Assembly: GCA_900155495.1 (NCBI GenBank)
Contig: FTLJ01000603.1
Location: 25,418-89,417, forward strand
Reading direction: 5' to 3'
Source: Porogramme epimiltina
Lineage: Eukaryota; Basidiomycota; Agaricomycetes; Polyporales; Polyporaceae
Length of the DNA: 64,000 nucleotides
Position 1 is the stretch's first letter, and each line of letters begins with the position of its first letter. The position numbers and the translations under genes were made by a program. Under the pieces are notes generated by a model. The model had not been told where the DNA came from. It was given only the letters and a program-made list of their open reading frames with translations, and made no database searches. Shown piece after piece: positions 35,941 through 47,315 of the stretch.

Positions 35941-37252
35941 ATGGGGACGTACCACCTCACCCGTCCACCCGACACACTGCAAACGTTGACAGATAAGCTT
36001 CTCAACCTCCGCCACCCGACGATGTACGTGTTCCGCACTGCTCCCGGCCTTTTCGTGGTGACTTACTTTCTTCATCACGCAGGAAGGAAGCGGTGCAACA
36101 CGTCCAGTAGCGAGTTGAGCTCCCTTCATGGGTGTGGCCACAATGAATTCACCGGTTGGCGCATGGCCACGGACGAGGAAATGGCAGCGGGATTAGTCTT
36201 GTGAGCAAGTGCGTCTTGCTGCCCCTGTCGTGCGTGCAAGGGGATCTAAAACCGTATACTGATGCGTGTATTTGATTGGCACCAGCTGGGCCGATTCGTA
36301 TGCGCCTCTGTGAGTAGTCACTTTTCCTTCATTTATCTCATCTCACAACTTTGCATAGGCGGATCTGAATCGGCCAACTGCGCGTCTGTCTATGTGACAG
36401 CTCCTAACACGCCGAACACCATCGCATTCCCGGCCTCCGTCGGTGCACACTCCGAGTCCGAGCCGACCGCAACCCGGTCGGCTCAAACAGCTTCAGTTCC
36501 ACAACCACAAGAGTGGACGCGGTGAGCGCAGTCCCCGCTAGGCGCCGCTGTGAGTAGTCACTTTTCCTCCATTTATCTCATCTCACAACGTTGCATAGGC
36601 GGATCTGAGATGTTCAAGGACGCTCCCAAGGGACGCTCCCCCGAAGGGTGGAACTCGGTGCTGTGTTTCAGTCGCTGGACCTGGATCCCTATGGTGATCA
36701 TGCTGGTTGGGGCGGCGCTCACTCTCGAGATTCTGTTGTGGAAGAATAACAGGGACCAAGGCAAGTTCCATTATAGATCGTGCCTATTTCGTCACACTCG
36801 CTCAACGTATTGCAGGTTGGAAAGCGCCCGGTATCTTCCTGGAGACAAACTCGATTCGGAACTATATCGTGGTGAGTCCAACGCAACCGAAGTGATCCGT
36901 TTGACTAGACCAAGGCGATCGTCGTAGACTTCCATTCCCTCACTCGTGGCCGCGATTGTTCCTCAATATTGGACTGGGCTGTTATCAGAGGTCAAGCTGA
37001 CCCAGGTAAGTTTCGTGCTCCTCTTCACCGTCTCTATTCATATCAGCTTACAGATATTTTGCTCGTTGCTAGCTGCTGCTCAATATGGTCGCGCCCTCTA
37101 GTGACTGCCAGACTAGTCGGAAGACCGCCCTTTCAGACTACGTCCGACGGGGGTAAGGCAACACAACATCCCGACCCTTGCGACGTTATACTAACATTAC
37201 CTTCATCCTAGTCTTCCCGGGTCGTTCAGCAAGGCTTGCAAGGATCGTGACA
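35941..37252 (+). pseudogene. Decayed gene for a multi-pass membrane protein, with duplicated intron
   Basis: A TATA box and an ATG at 35941 open an 87-codon reading frame (MGTYHLTRPPDTL...) ending in a splice-donor-like GTGAGC at 36202. Downstream, frames flanked by good splice sites encode membrane-like segments: WTWIPMVIMLVGAALTLEIL at about 36681-36740, then WKAPGIF and SIRNYIV after an intron 36761-36815 that starts with GC (caag|gcaagt). The RNY-containing layout resembles the C-terminal half of a common basidiomycete integral membrane family (DUF6533-like), but I cannot prove it. No set of splices joins the first exon to the later ones without a stop: both acceptors at the duplicated intron lead to an early TGA. 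I therefore call it a probable pseudogene. Confidence 0.45.
36302..36608 (+). repeat. Intron duplicated at exact 240-bp spacing
   Basis: 36302-36368 and 36542-36608 are nearly the same, differing at only a few positions. Each contains a 49-nt intron with GTGAGTAG donor and GCATAG acceptor (36310-36358 and 36550-36598) plus the start of the following exon (GCGGATCTGA). Confidence 0.85.
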
Positions 37253-37648
37253 CGCTGGTGTGGGTGGCCTGTCTACTCTCGGCTGTAACGATGCTGCTCC
37301 CATATGCCTCACATTCTCCCCGTCTTCTTCCTCGTCGACTGGACTCCATTGGTCGTCATAGAGAGCAATTGGCTTGCTGTAAGTGGTATTGTGCTCTGCG
37401 AGTTGCGCTGTGGTTGTTCTCGCAGCTCAAACCTTCCTCCCTTACAGCCGACACCGCGCAAACGCTCCTGCTGACGCAAGGAGAGGCTGTTGTCACCGCA
37501 TAAACACTCCTGCTGACGCTTGCACATGCGTCGGCAGATTCCCGACCACCGCCGCCCAAACCGTCCACCCTCATCGCCGCAATGCCCGCTGTCCGTGACA
37601 TGCACACCTGGAGACCCTCGTTCTAGGGGCTTTCGGTCGTTGTTGTTT

Positions 37649-37694
37649 AGAGCAAGAGAGTGAGCAACTACAGAGCAAGAGAGTGAGCAACTAC
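37649..37694 (+). repeat. 23-bp tandem duplication
   Basis: Two perfect 23-bp units, 37649-37671 and 37672-37694 (each contains GAGTGAGCAACTAC). The surrounding 37.3-38.0 kb has no supported gene; it is the 3' flank of AKR2. Confidence 0.9.
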
Positions 37695-38041
37695 GAAAGC
37701 AAGCGACGCGCCAGATTCTCCCGCACCGATGGCTTTACTGGTCGGCTGCAAGGAGGCCCACTAAGACTGGCTGTATGTAGCGAGAGGCTCCTCCCTGCCC
37801 TCAGGTGTAAAACGTGGCGGTCTCTTAGACCGACGCAGCGTAGTAAAATTTTGTGTAGTTACGGATATAAAATGACCGTCAACTTGTAAACATTTATGTC
37901 TTTGGAGTGCCCTGCGGTCCTCTGGCACATGAGACAAAGAGTATAAACCTTCTATTATGGGTAGGCTGGTCACTCCCTATCACACTCAACATTGAGACAT
38001 GATATCATGGTATACTATCACAAAGAAACCTTGGAGTAATG

Positions 38042-39567
38042 TCACAGGGTAGGACGAATGGCCGGGGCACGCGGCCACATGTCGAAGTTGGCAGCGTTCT
38101 TCGTGAGAGCAATGTACTCGGTGCCATCGCCCTAAAGCGCATCGATGCCAGCTCAGTAATCTGAGCGGGTATCGAAAGAGTAAGCGGGCTCGACTCACAA
38201 TGAACGAGTGGGGGAAGCCCTTCTCGAACGAGAGGACACTCTCCAGGTATTTGATCTGCTCCTCAGAGAGCGCAACGTCAAGTGCTTCGATGTTGGTCTC
38301 AAGGTGTTCGACCTTGCGCCCGCCGATGATCGGGAAGACGTAGGTAGTCTTCTGCATGACGTATGCAATAGCAACCGCTTGGATGCTCTTCACGCCGACC
38401 TGCTGGGCAACCTCCTCGAGGGCTTTGCACATCTTGCGTTCGTCTGGAGTGCGCTCCCAGCCTGCGCCCGACGACGTACGACCTGCGCAGATACCATATC
38501 ATCAGCCTGAGATAGACGTCGAAAGTGAATCGTTGTAACTTACCGTTTTCACCGGTCTGGCGCCGCCTCTCTTCTTCCTCGTCCGTACGGATGCGACCTG
38601 CCTGGAGAACGTTCCATGGCGCGAGTGCCAAGCCTGATGGAGAGTAGGCCGGAGTAAGTACGAATCAGATAGAGGATGATCGCTGATGATTCACGTACCC
38701 TCAGAGCGCGCCATAGGGATGATATCACGCTCGAAGTCGCGCTGGAGGATACTCCATGCCCCTTGGTAGACCGCAAAAGGCGTCTTTCCCGTGAGCCGGG
38801 CATACTGGTTCGCTTTGGATACTACCCATGCAGGCGTGTCAGAGATGCCCTAATGAGAGAGCGTCAGATGAGCTACTCAGGGTTGAGTATGCAAGGAATG
38901 GTCAGGCTTACGAGGTAGAGAACCTTGCCGGAAGTCACGAGATTGTGAAGACCGTTCATGACCTCCTCCATCGAGGTCTCCCAGTCCCACTATATTTGCG
39001 TCATGGTCAGCGAGCTGGCGAAGGTCGAGACGACTGAGCAGGGGCGCACCCAGTGTACGTAGAAGATATCAATGTAGTTCGTACGGAGCTTCTTGAGCGA
39101 CGCTTCGAGCGAGATCGTCATCGACTTGACGTTGTTGCCAGTGTAGTTGGCTTTCTGGGCGATGGTGTTATCGCCCCGCTTGTAATTCACGGAATACTGG
39201 GAGAGAATGTTCAGTGTACAGGGAACAAATGGACGACGGTCTCGGTACTTACCTTGGTAGCAATGACCATTTGATCGCGGATACCGCGCTTTTCCATCCA
39301 TTCGCCGATGAACTCCTCCGACGACCCATCCTGGTATGCGTTCGCAGTGTCGATGAAGTTGCCGCCCTTGTCATAAAACGCGTCGAGAAGCTTGAAACTG
39401 GATTCCTTGTCCATCGCGCCGAAGCCAAACTCTTCCCACTTATCCCCGATGCTCATAGCACCGAGGCAGAGAGGGGAGGCATGGACGCCGGCCAAGGGAG
39501 AGAGCTGGCGGCACCGCCCGAGCTTGGTTGGAGGGGTGGGAGCGGGGGCCCAGAATTTAGACGCCAT
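38042..39567 (-). CDS. Aldo-keto reductase AKR2, aryl-alcohol dehydrogenase type
   Basis: Same family and intron map as AKR1: exons on minus 39567-39253, 39196-39050, 38989-38912, 38849-38699, 38633-38544, 38482-38199, 38131-38042; 384 aa. Tetrad residues are present: Asp and Tyr in [10 protein letters not shown], Lys in VIATK, His in YVHW. The tail ends [13 protein letters not shown]. All splice borders are GT-AG. A TATAAA box lies at 39649-39644, about 77 bp upstream. HYD2 follows upstream on the same strand, as HYD1 does for AKR1. Likely cytosolic NADPH-dependent aldehyde/alcohol conversion. Confidence 0.93.
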
Positions 39568-39643
39568 TGTGTTAAGTGTCTTTGTCGAAGGAAAACTGCT
39601 GGAGGTAGAGGTGGTGAACTCTCGTCATTGAGAGAGACGAATC

Positions 39644-39649
39644 TTTATA
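39644..39649 (-). promoter_or_regulatory. TATA box of AKR2
   Basis: TATAAA on the minus strand in GGTATAAAG, about 77 bp before the start codon. Confidence 0.6.
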
Positions 39650-39749
39650 CCTGTCTCCTGCCTCATGATGTATACGTCGCTACAGAGCGATGGTAGCTTC
39701 ACTCTGAACACAGAATGTGTTCATGATTCTCCGATCGCACAATGTCGGA

Positions 39750-39970
39750 TGCTCGAAGGGGATGTACGCATGGAAAGAAATTGCGATCGGCTTGCGACGA
39801 CACGTCGAGTCATGCACGAAGAGCCTGTTTTAGCGAGGCTCCAGCGGGTATGAACGACAAGAATGGCTTTTGAGTGCGGAACTCGTGGTGAGACCTGTGA
39901 TGAAAGTGGTCGCAACTCCGGTCGGACCTGATCGAGTCCGAGAAGGAGGAGTATGAGTAAGGCCGCCTTC
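39750..39970 (-). repeat. AKR2 upstream block shared with AKR1
   Basis: Partner of 31090-31345; see there. The rest of the AKR2-HYD2 spacer (39970-40430) holds no gene that I can support. Confidence 0.6.
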
Positions 39971-40429
39971 AATGTAGAACGTATGCCGTTACCTTCGGAG
40001 GTAAGTACAATTGAAGAAGTGGGCCTCACAACCACCGATTCGATATTGACCTGCCCAAACCTCGAAGTTCAGCTTGCTGCGATTGCAACCGAGGGCTGGC
40101 ACCGTCACTGCCCAACTCAGCGGGCAAGCGGAGTTGTAAAGTTAGAGCTCAGGTATGACGAAGCGCCCACTGAGGGAGTGTTCGTTGGGCTTGCATCCGA
40201 GTCTTCGCAATACTTTTAGTGCTTGATCACGGATGGTGGGGTTGTGCTACATCAATTAAACGCAGGAGCTCGAATCCAGAGGGAAATATTCACAAGTTCT
40301 CTTTATTCAACCATACAAATGCGATCAAATATAGGGTGAGTGGTGCTTCGAATTCAAAATCAGTGACCTGACTGCTGTTTATGCGATTTACAAGCACAGA
40401 CGTCAACACAATATTGTCTGCTACATGAA

Positions 40430-41716
40430 TTACAGGTCCCCGCCGGATGCCGAAACTCCGCCAACAACCTTGTCCACCGCGTCGTCTAAAAAGGCATGTA
40501 GCGTTTGCACCGGAAAGTCCCAGTGTGCCTGATTGCGGTTTGGCGTGGTCAGTCTTTTCTCTGTCTTCTACCACAAATATGCCATATACTTACGAAGTGA
40601 TTCGCCCCCCTGAACCTCAGTGTCGTCACATTCCTGACTCGCTTCCCCTTCGCGCGCGCCTCCAAAACCTGCGCTTGTACCCACCACGCCGCATGGGTGG
40701 CCTCCCATATCGAGCGGTCACACCACACGAAGCGCACCTCGATATTCTGCCACTCCTCTTGCCCCTGCTCTGGAAGGGGGAACGCGTCCTCCCACAGCTT
40801 CCCAAAGAGGCCCGTGCGGTATCCAGCGGCAACCAACAGCTGATCAGATCCTCCCGGCGCTCCAGGCTGGAAATCCACCGTCTTCGCCATTTCCTCCTGG
40901 GTCATCCTGCGCGTTGTGGGAAGAGGGTCTATATCGTGAGTGCGCCGGACGAGCGTATCCACGGTGTCGCCATGCGAAAAGTATCCGCCGACCCAGTCGA
41001 GTCCCGTGGTCGGGTCAAACTGCTCTGGGTGAATCATAGGCTGGTAGTCGTCCGCGGGACGAGGGAGGCCAAACAGAAAGCTCGCGCCGTCTGCACATCT
41101 GTGTGAGTGTTGTTCACTATGAGAGCGACGACGCAGTTATCTGACGCACCGTGTATGACTACTCGTCGCAGGTACTTGCTTAGATCCACGCCCCACTCTT
41201 CCTTATCGCAGGACTCTAGGGACACAAGAAGGGCGTTCATCCACAGCATGCCCATGGACCAGCCCGCGACTACGATCCCGCCCTTGTTCTCTGCCGGATT
41301 GGCGGGCTGAATGCCACGTTCGCGCACGAGTTCTGCGAGGAAGGCTAGCAATTCTTGCCCTCGGTGCCTGGAAAACTCTAGAAGCATTTCCAGCTCGGAG
41401 GTCGTCGCGTCGGGTGCGGGAGGTTGGAGCAAGGCAAGTTCATTGGGCGGGTAGGCCGTCGTTCCGGGAAAGTCGCGTCGGTTCACGGTGATGAGGCGCG
41501 CGTTGTGCGCTTGAGCATGCGGCAGCATTCGAGCGAAGATCTCTGTCAAGTCGCCAACGAGATGTTGAAGAACGTTAGAAACATCGAGGTACCCGGATTG
41601 ACTGACGTACCGCTGTGCCACCCATACCCGTGGATGGTCACGATGGTGGTGTAGTCCGCGCTACCCGCTGGAGCCCCAGTGTCGTGTACCGCACAGAGAC
41701 CGGTAGGGCTTGCCAT
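40430..41716 (-). CDS. Alpha/beta hydrolase HYD2
   Basis: Paralogue of HYD1 and HYD3. Exons on minus 41716-41611, 41542-41150, 41090-40594, 40528-40430; 364 aa. TIHGYGWHS oxyanion motif, nucleophile in GWSMG, NRRDFPGTTAYP, GGYFSHGD and GANHF followed by AHWDF after the last intron. It is the most diverged of the three (for example ENKGGIVVAGWSMGMLWMNA against KKRSGIVVMGWSLGTVWMSA in HYD1) and its last exon is two codons longer, offset by a shorter exon 3. A TATAAAA box is about 70 bp upstream. Cytosolic; substrate unknown. Confidence 0.82.
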
Positions 41717-41783
41717 GATGATGTTGTAGTAGTAAGGTGAGTGTCTTGCTTGGCTTGAACGGAAGTCGGCCCTTCACCCAACC

Positions 41784-41790
41784 TTTTATA
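41784..41790 (-). promoter_or_regulatory. TATA box of HYD2
   Basis: TATAAAA in the context GCCTATAAAAGG, about 70 bp before the start codon. Confidence 0.6.
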
Positions 41791-42319
41791 GGCACTGGGG
41801 TACGACCATTTTGAAATGCTCCCAAGACACACCGAGAGGGGTCTATACGGAAGTGCCACATCCGGAATCTTCCGAGTCAATGAAATAGTCGCTTCCCCGG
41901 AAACGCCCACTTTATATTGGACAAACGTCGACCGTTGGATCAAGAACACAGTCATTTTGGTCAATATGTGTCATCATTTCATGTCATTGTGCTAAACCGC
42001 GCTCGGATGGCCAGGAATCTCCGTGTCGAACGGGTGGCATTCTCACCCTTACTGCGCTATGAACGCCGTGCTGCCCGTATCCTCGTCATGCGTACGCGCA
42101 TATTGCGCCCAGTGTCAGGTATAGTTTATCTGATGTGACTAGTATCGGCGCTTCCACATCGTTCAAGAGGTTCGTCCGGTTTTGCAGGCAGTACGGAGGA
42201 TTATCGACGGTGCTTTGGTGAGTAACTACCTCCATTGTCGACAATTCTAGTATTGAACATCTCCCTGCTTTCTTACATTGATTCATACATATGACGTCGA
42301 TGCAGCAGCACTCAGTGAT

Positions 42320-43608
42320 CTACAACCGAGCAGTGAAAATGTCTCCAACCGTCTTCTCCACCTCATCATCCAAAAACGCGTGCAATGTTTCAGCTGGGTA
42401 GTGCCAGTGCGCCTGTCAGGACCAATGGTCAGTAGGCCCAGTCCCTCCCATCTGCCAGCGCATCGCCGACTTACGAAATGGTTTGCTCCCCTGATCCTCA
42501 GCGTGGTCACGTTCTTCATCTGGCGCCCCTTCGCTCGCGCCTCGGCTACCTGAGCCTCCACCCACCACGCCGCGTGGACCACTTCCCATACCGACCGATC
42601 ACACCACACCAAACGCACCTCGACCTCTTTTCGTAATTTGCACGCGTTCTCGGGAAGCGTGACGGCATCCTCCCACAGCTTCGCGAATATGCGCGCGCGG
42701 TGCCCCGCGAAGGTCAGGAGCTGGTCCGGTCCGCCTAGGGAGCCGGGTGGCGGATATACAGTCCTCGTGCGCTCTTCGGCATTCATTGTGCGCAACGTAG
42801 GAGCCGGTTCGTGGTCGTGTGCGCTACGCGCGAGCGCGTCAACGTTGTCGCCGTGCGAGAAGTATCCGCCCACCCAATCCGAGACCGCCTCAGGATTCTC
42901 TTCGAACTGTCCCGGGCAGAGGATCGGCTCGTAGTCGTTGACGGGACGGGGAAATCCGAAGAGGAAACTCGGGCCATCTATATCAGTTGTCTTATAGGTG
43001 AGCGAAGGCGAACGAGAGCTCATAAAAAGTGTGCTGACGTACCGTAGAAGATGATGCGTCGCAGATACTTGCTCAAGTCAACATCAAATTGACCGTCGCT
43101 GGACGACTCGAGGCACCCTAGCAGCGCGCTCATCCACATGGTCCCTAGCGACCAACCCATGACCACGATCCCGCCCTTCTTCTTCCCAGGCAACGTCTCC
43201 GGGATGCCTCGCTCGCGGATAAGCTCGACAAGAAATGCCAGAAGCTCTTGGCCGCGGTGTTTCGCAAATTCGAATAACATATCAAATTCGGACTTTGCGG
43301 TACCGAGGGCTGGAGGATGGAGCAAGGCGAGCTCTTCAGGCGGGTATGGCGTCGTCCCTGGATACTCGCGCCGGTTGACTGTCACGATGCGTGCATTTTG
43401 CGCTTGTGCGTGGGGGAGCATCCTGGTGAAGATCTCTGATTGGTCGCAAAGATGAAGATGCATAAGTACCATCATGTTCAAGGTGGCGTAGACTTGTCGT
43501 ACCGCTATGCCATGCATACCCGTGGACCGTTACAAGGGTGGTGTAATCGGTGCTGCCTTCAGGGGGACCTGTGTCGTGTACCGCGCAGAGACCCGTTGAG
43601 CTCACCAT
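42320..43608 (-). CDS. Alpha/beta hydrolase HYD3
   Basis: Closest paralogue of HYD1. Exons on minus 43608-43503, 43435-43043, 42977-42475, 42412-42320; 364 aa. VTVHGYAWHS, GWSLG nucleophile, GGYFSHGD and GANHF are all kept. The 3' flank (about 41850-42300) aligns with the 3' flank of HYD1 (about 31950-32420), and the 5' flank aligns as far as geneE, so a block of nearly 3 kb was copied. It lies head-to-tail behind HYD2 with 603 bp between. TATATA box at about 43670. Confidence 0.82.
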
Positions 43609-43669
43609 TTTGAATCTGTGCGGTGAGTGTGTCGACCCCTTCGTAGCTATCGATGAGACCTCACGTAAA

Positions 43670-43675
43670 TATATA
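43670..43675 (-). promoter_or_regulatory. TATA box of HYD3
   Basis: TATATA in GCCTATATATTTACG, about 62 bp before the start codon. Confidence 0.55.
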
Positions 43676-43739
43676 GGCAGGGTGTATAGGCTCATCCCAC
43701 GGTTGCGGCGGATACGGCCTCCCCCCGCGGTCCGCCCAG

Positions 43740-44551
43740 AATGTCCGTTAGGGGCACATCACATGGAAGTAGGGTGCCCAAAATATCCGACCCTATTGTA
43801 CCGGTGCTTCTTCAACGCCACAAGAGGTACATGTTGCGTCCTAGCAGCTCCGCATATGAAAAATGACCTCACTTCTTAGGCAATCACACGCCCACATTGG
43901 TGAGCGCCGAGGCCTGCGGTGCGCTCCAGAGCAAATTTCACTGGATTGGGGGTGCATTTCTTATCCGCGCCGTGCTACAAGCTTCAGCTATCCTCATGCA
44001 GCCCCACACGCGACCCCGCATCTGACGCCCGGGGATCAATTTACTGAGCAAAGCGTCTCCGTATCTCGGAACCTTGAGCAGAAAGTTGCACGAGGGAGCG
44101 ATGGAAGTTTGAGTATATGGTGTTATGAAGGCGAAATGCCGCCACGGCCGCCGTTCCGGAGGCATTTCGCATTGAGGGCGGGGTCATGATACGCCGGAAA
44201 GAACCGCCTTATGTTTAGCTTCGAGCGCATTCCGGCGCCGGTTTTCCATGGGAGCTCCTTGAGACCCCTAACGTGTGGGAACCGGCTTCGCTTGCTTTTG
44301 TGGATGCCTCTGGACCCTGAATGTCTGCGATCGATAGAAGACGCGAATGGCACGAAGGTTGGATGGCATTTTAATGGACGGGGGAAGCGATCAAATACAA
44401 GCTCGATATACTATTCGGGGAATATCGGAGGCACGTTCTTAAAAAGTACAACAGTAATCACAGCTGTGAGGATCACATGTTATATGTATCATAGATCTTT
44501 GTGAGGGCCCGGGTCTCCTTAATGCATGATTTAGTTGGCATACAATTATGG
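43740..44551. repeat. Segmental duplication between HYD3 and geneE (partner 33840-34454)
   Basis: About 800 bp of non-coding DNA colinear with the HYD1 upstream region. No gene seen. Confidence 0.65.
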
Positions 44552-45791
44552 TTACATATACCAGAACACACCTTTCCTTTTCGCTCTAACCGAGATCCAC
44601 AGCCCTCCATTCTTTGCAGCCCACTTCGACCTAAGCTGCTCGCGCTCAGCACGTGCCGCGTTTTGAACGGTGATCATCGTTCCAGGGGGGAGGACGGCCC
44701 GGAATATGTGCAGCCTCACGTTGTCGCATGACACGAGGTACTCGTCGCGAGCGAAGGTAATCGGAACGACGTTCATGGCCGGGAAAAGGTCGACGATGGC
44801 TTTCCGGTCCTCAGTCCGCATGCCACGTAACGTGTCGATGATTGCCTTGTTGTCCCCCCCGTGTCGATGTTCGGTGATGAAGCTGCTTTGAGAGAAGACC
44901 AAGGATTCTATAGGGACTTCCCTGACACAGAGGCTCTCGCCGTTGTCGTTGGCTTGCCGTTTGCTTTTTAGAACTATAGTGACAGACGATCAGTCGGTGG
45001 ACACATTAGGAAAGTGACTGCTGACATTTTATGTTGAAGCGTCCTGTGATAGAGTTAGAAGGTTTGTTCGGATCAGCTTGAGGCAGCCTGCGCATTGCCT
45101 TGTCATACTCCCAACATAAATAAAGCGGATCGCCTCCACGGTCCCGATTAATGTCGCTGGTGCGACCGTCGCCTTCCTGCGTGTCTTTCGTCCTGCTAAG
45201 CCACACTTTCGCCACCACCTGGGATCTATCGTGACTGTAGAGGATGCGAATGTAGTGATGTAGCGTGTTCCCGTCGCCTTTGGAGAGGCTGGAAGCGGTA
45301 AGGTCTTCATTGTACGTCGTCAGGAGCGAGAAACCGGAAGCAGCCTCTTGCGGGGGCGCATACTCTGCCACTAGGTAGACATCTGTAGCTATGGCCCAAG
45401 TTATTTGCAAAAGCTCGAACAGCAGGCGTGAATGATACTCACTGGCAGATTCCACACCCCTATTGACGTTCCCTCCCTCGATTGCGTTGGACGGGTTGTC
45501 GTACTGGACATGTACAGTCTTCACGTAGCGGACCATTGCTGATACGAGCCAAGGATTCACGTATCCTTTGAGGTCCTCCGGCGAATCTTATACATGGCAA
45601 TTTGCTGCGGAGAAGCCTGTCAGACGCCTTGACAGGGAAGTCGCGTCGTGTGCTCGGTAGATGTTTTCCCAAATCCTGTCCACGGGCAGGGTGGAAGACC
45701 ATGCTGTCGCTGTTATGCCGACATAATAACGACCTGTATCAATGATAGAAGTCCGCGGGCTGTTCGTAGCCATTCTGAATACCGTTTGCAT
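44552..45791 (-). CDS. geneE: unrecognised two-part protein
   Basis: I do not recognise this family with confidence. Proposed exons on minus: 45791-45734, 45565-45443, 45382-45026, 44973-44552; 319 aa. The first intron is inferred because the frame otherwise meets a TAA at 45590-45588; the donor ACAG|GTCGTT and acceptor CTCAAAG keep phase. The N-terminal part (about residues 20-180) has TNAY-like repeats of a beta-rich domain, with DVYLVAEYAPP and RGGDPLYLCWEY, faintly like the MABP-type repeat, where GG..IYLC is usual. The C-terminal part (about 225-319) has DLFPAMNVVPITFARDEYLV, LHIFRAVLPPGTMITVQNA and NGGLW. No signal peptide. A truncated relic is at 34455-34745. Start could instead be the ATG at 45773. 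Confidence 0.55.
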
Positions 45792-45997
45792 GCCATGAAT
45801 GAATCTCGTTGTCAGTCGACGATTATCCGCAAGGACAGACGTGACACAGCATTGTAGGAGATCATGTAAGACTTAGAGATGAAACGCAAGGGCTGAACGC
45901 CGTGCACTCGCATCATGTGAAGGGACCGAACAACATTAGCAATGAGTATAGCGTACCGCGATCTAACTCCCGTCTGCCTACTTGCCACTGCTCACCA

Positions 45998-47315
45998 TCA
46001 ACTGGCGGCCTGCGCGAGGTACACCGCCAGCCCGCTCTCCTTTATCCACTTGTCCAGCCACGCGTGCTCAATCTCCCTCTCCTTCAGCTGCTTCGACACG
46101 TGCTTGAGCGAGAGCGCGAGTCCGACCTGGTCCCGGGGCACGTCACGCGCCACGATCTCATCGTCGAGCGCGAGGTCCTTCGCGGGGGTCTTCTCGAGGA
46201 GCGCCTCGAACGGCGGGAGGAGCGCGCGCGCGACGGCGAGCGCGTGCTGCGCCTGCGCGGCCGGTGTGTCCTCGCGTTTGGCGTGCAGGAGGCACGCGTT
46301 GAGGAGGTAGGCGGTCGAGAAGACGTCGGACGCGACGGGGGGCAGGAGGTAGACGCTGTAGAGCGCGGTGAGCGCGACCGACTCCTCTAGCGGGCGGGTG
46401 TAGGACAGCTTGCGGAGGATGACGCGCGCGGCGGTGAGGTTGAGGTCGAGACCGTACTTGGAGTGGTCGCCGAAGACTTTGAGCGCGAGCTCGGGGCAAC
46501 GGAGCTGTGAGGTGCGTCCTGAGGGAATAGTCAGAACATGGGGGTGTAGGGTGGACACTGAGAATGGGGTCTAGGAAGGGATAGAAGCCAAGTCTAAAGG
46601 ACATCTTGTGCGCTACCATGTGCATCATCACTCGTGTGTGACGTGCAAGGGCGAGGAGCCTGGCATTTACGTATAGAATTATACGACGCCCAAACTACGA
46701 ACTAGTGCAAAGAATAATGTCACTCACGAGCAAAAGCGGTAGCAAAGCTGGTCGTGAACGTCTTCCTCGCATCCCTCCACTTCGGGAACAACTCCGTGAC
46801 GCGCTCGAGATCTTCAGAGGTTTCGACCAAGCTAAGCAGGTGTCCCCATATACTCCTGCGAGGCTGGCGCGCTTTTTCGCTCTTCGTCACGATGCACGCG
46901 TGAAGATACGCGTACATCTCCTCGAAGCGTGCAGACTGGTCGAAGGTTGCCGACGCGGGGACGGAGAGATTGTGTGGAGGTATTTCGGTAGGGCGGGAAG
47001 TAGCTGTCGACGTGGTCGCGGAGGGGGAGGGCTTTTTGCTGGCAGGGGGGTCCGGCGAGCTGGAGAAGAGGGCGTCGGAGTCCTCTCCATCCTCGCCAAA
47101 GAGGTCATCTCTGTCCTCGCTGACAGAGTTTTTCTTCTTCAGCACTGAGGCCACGCGCTCAGCACTCGTGTCACACGCTATGAACTCAAACGACGCTCAC
47201 CGACGGGAGTAGTGTGAAGGGGGCGCGCAGTCCATGTGGCCCGGCATGTGCGCACAGCGCGGCCGACGACGGGTGGGCGGAGGGCGCGCTGGGCGGCGAG
47301 GAAGACGGAGGCCAT
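45998..47315 (-). CDS. Conserved-looking helical protein with mitochondrial presequence, unknown function
   Basis: Exons on minus 47315-47201, 47144-46728, 46518-45998; 350 aa. The start MASVFLAAQRALRPPVVGR with RPLHTTPV has the Arg-rich, acid-free look and RP-L-H-T-T-P cleavage region of a mitochondrial presequence. An acidic, Ser/Pro-rich linker (EDRDDLFGEDGEDSDALFSSS) follows. The rest is alpha-helical and superhelix-like (RVTELFPKWRDAR, CPELALKVFGDHSKYGL, LEESVALTALYSVY, EREIEHAWLDKWIKESG), reminiscent of PPR/TPR-type organellar factors or mitoribosome proteins, without a motif I can name. Likely a mitochondrial matrix protein; role unknown. Phases of both introns close. Confidence 0.7.

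Noticed and set aside
44552..45791. geneE as a pore-forming or insecticidal-type toxin, suggested by the MABP-like flavour
   Set aside because: Resemblance is limited to one short motif; no toxin domain could be recognised.
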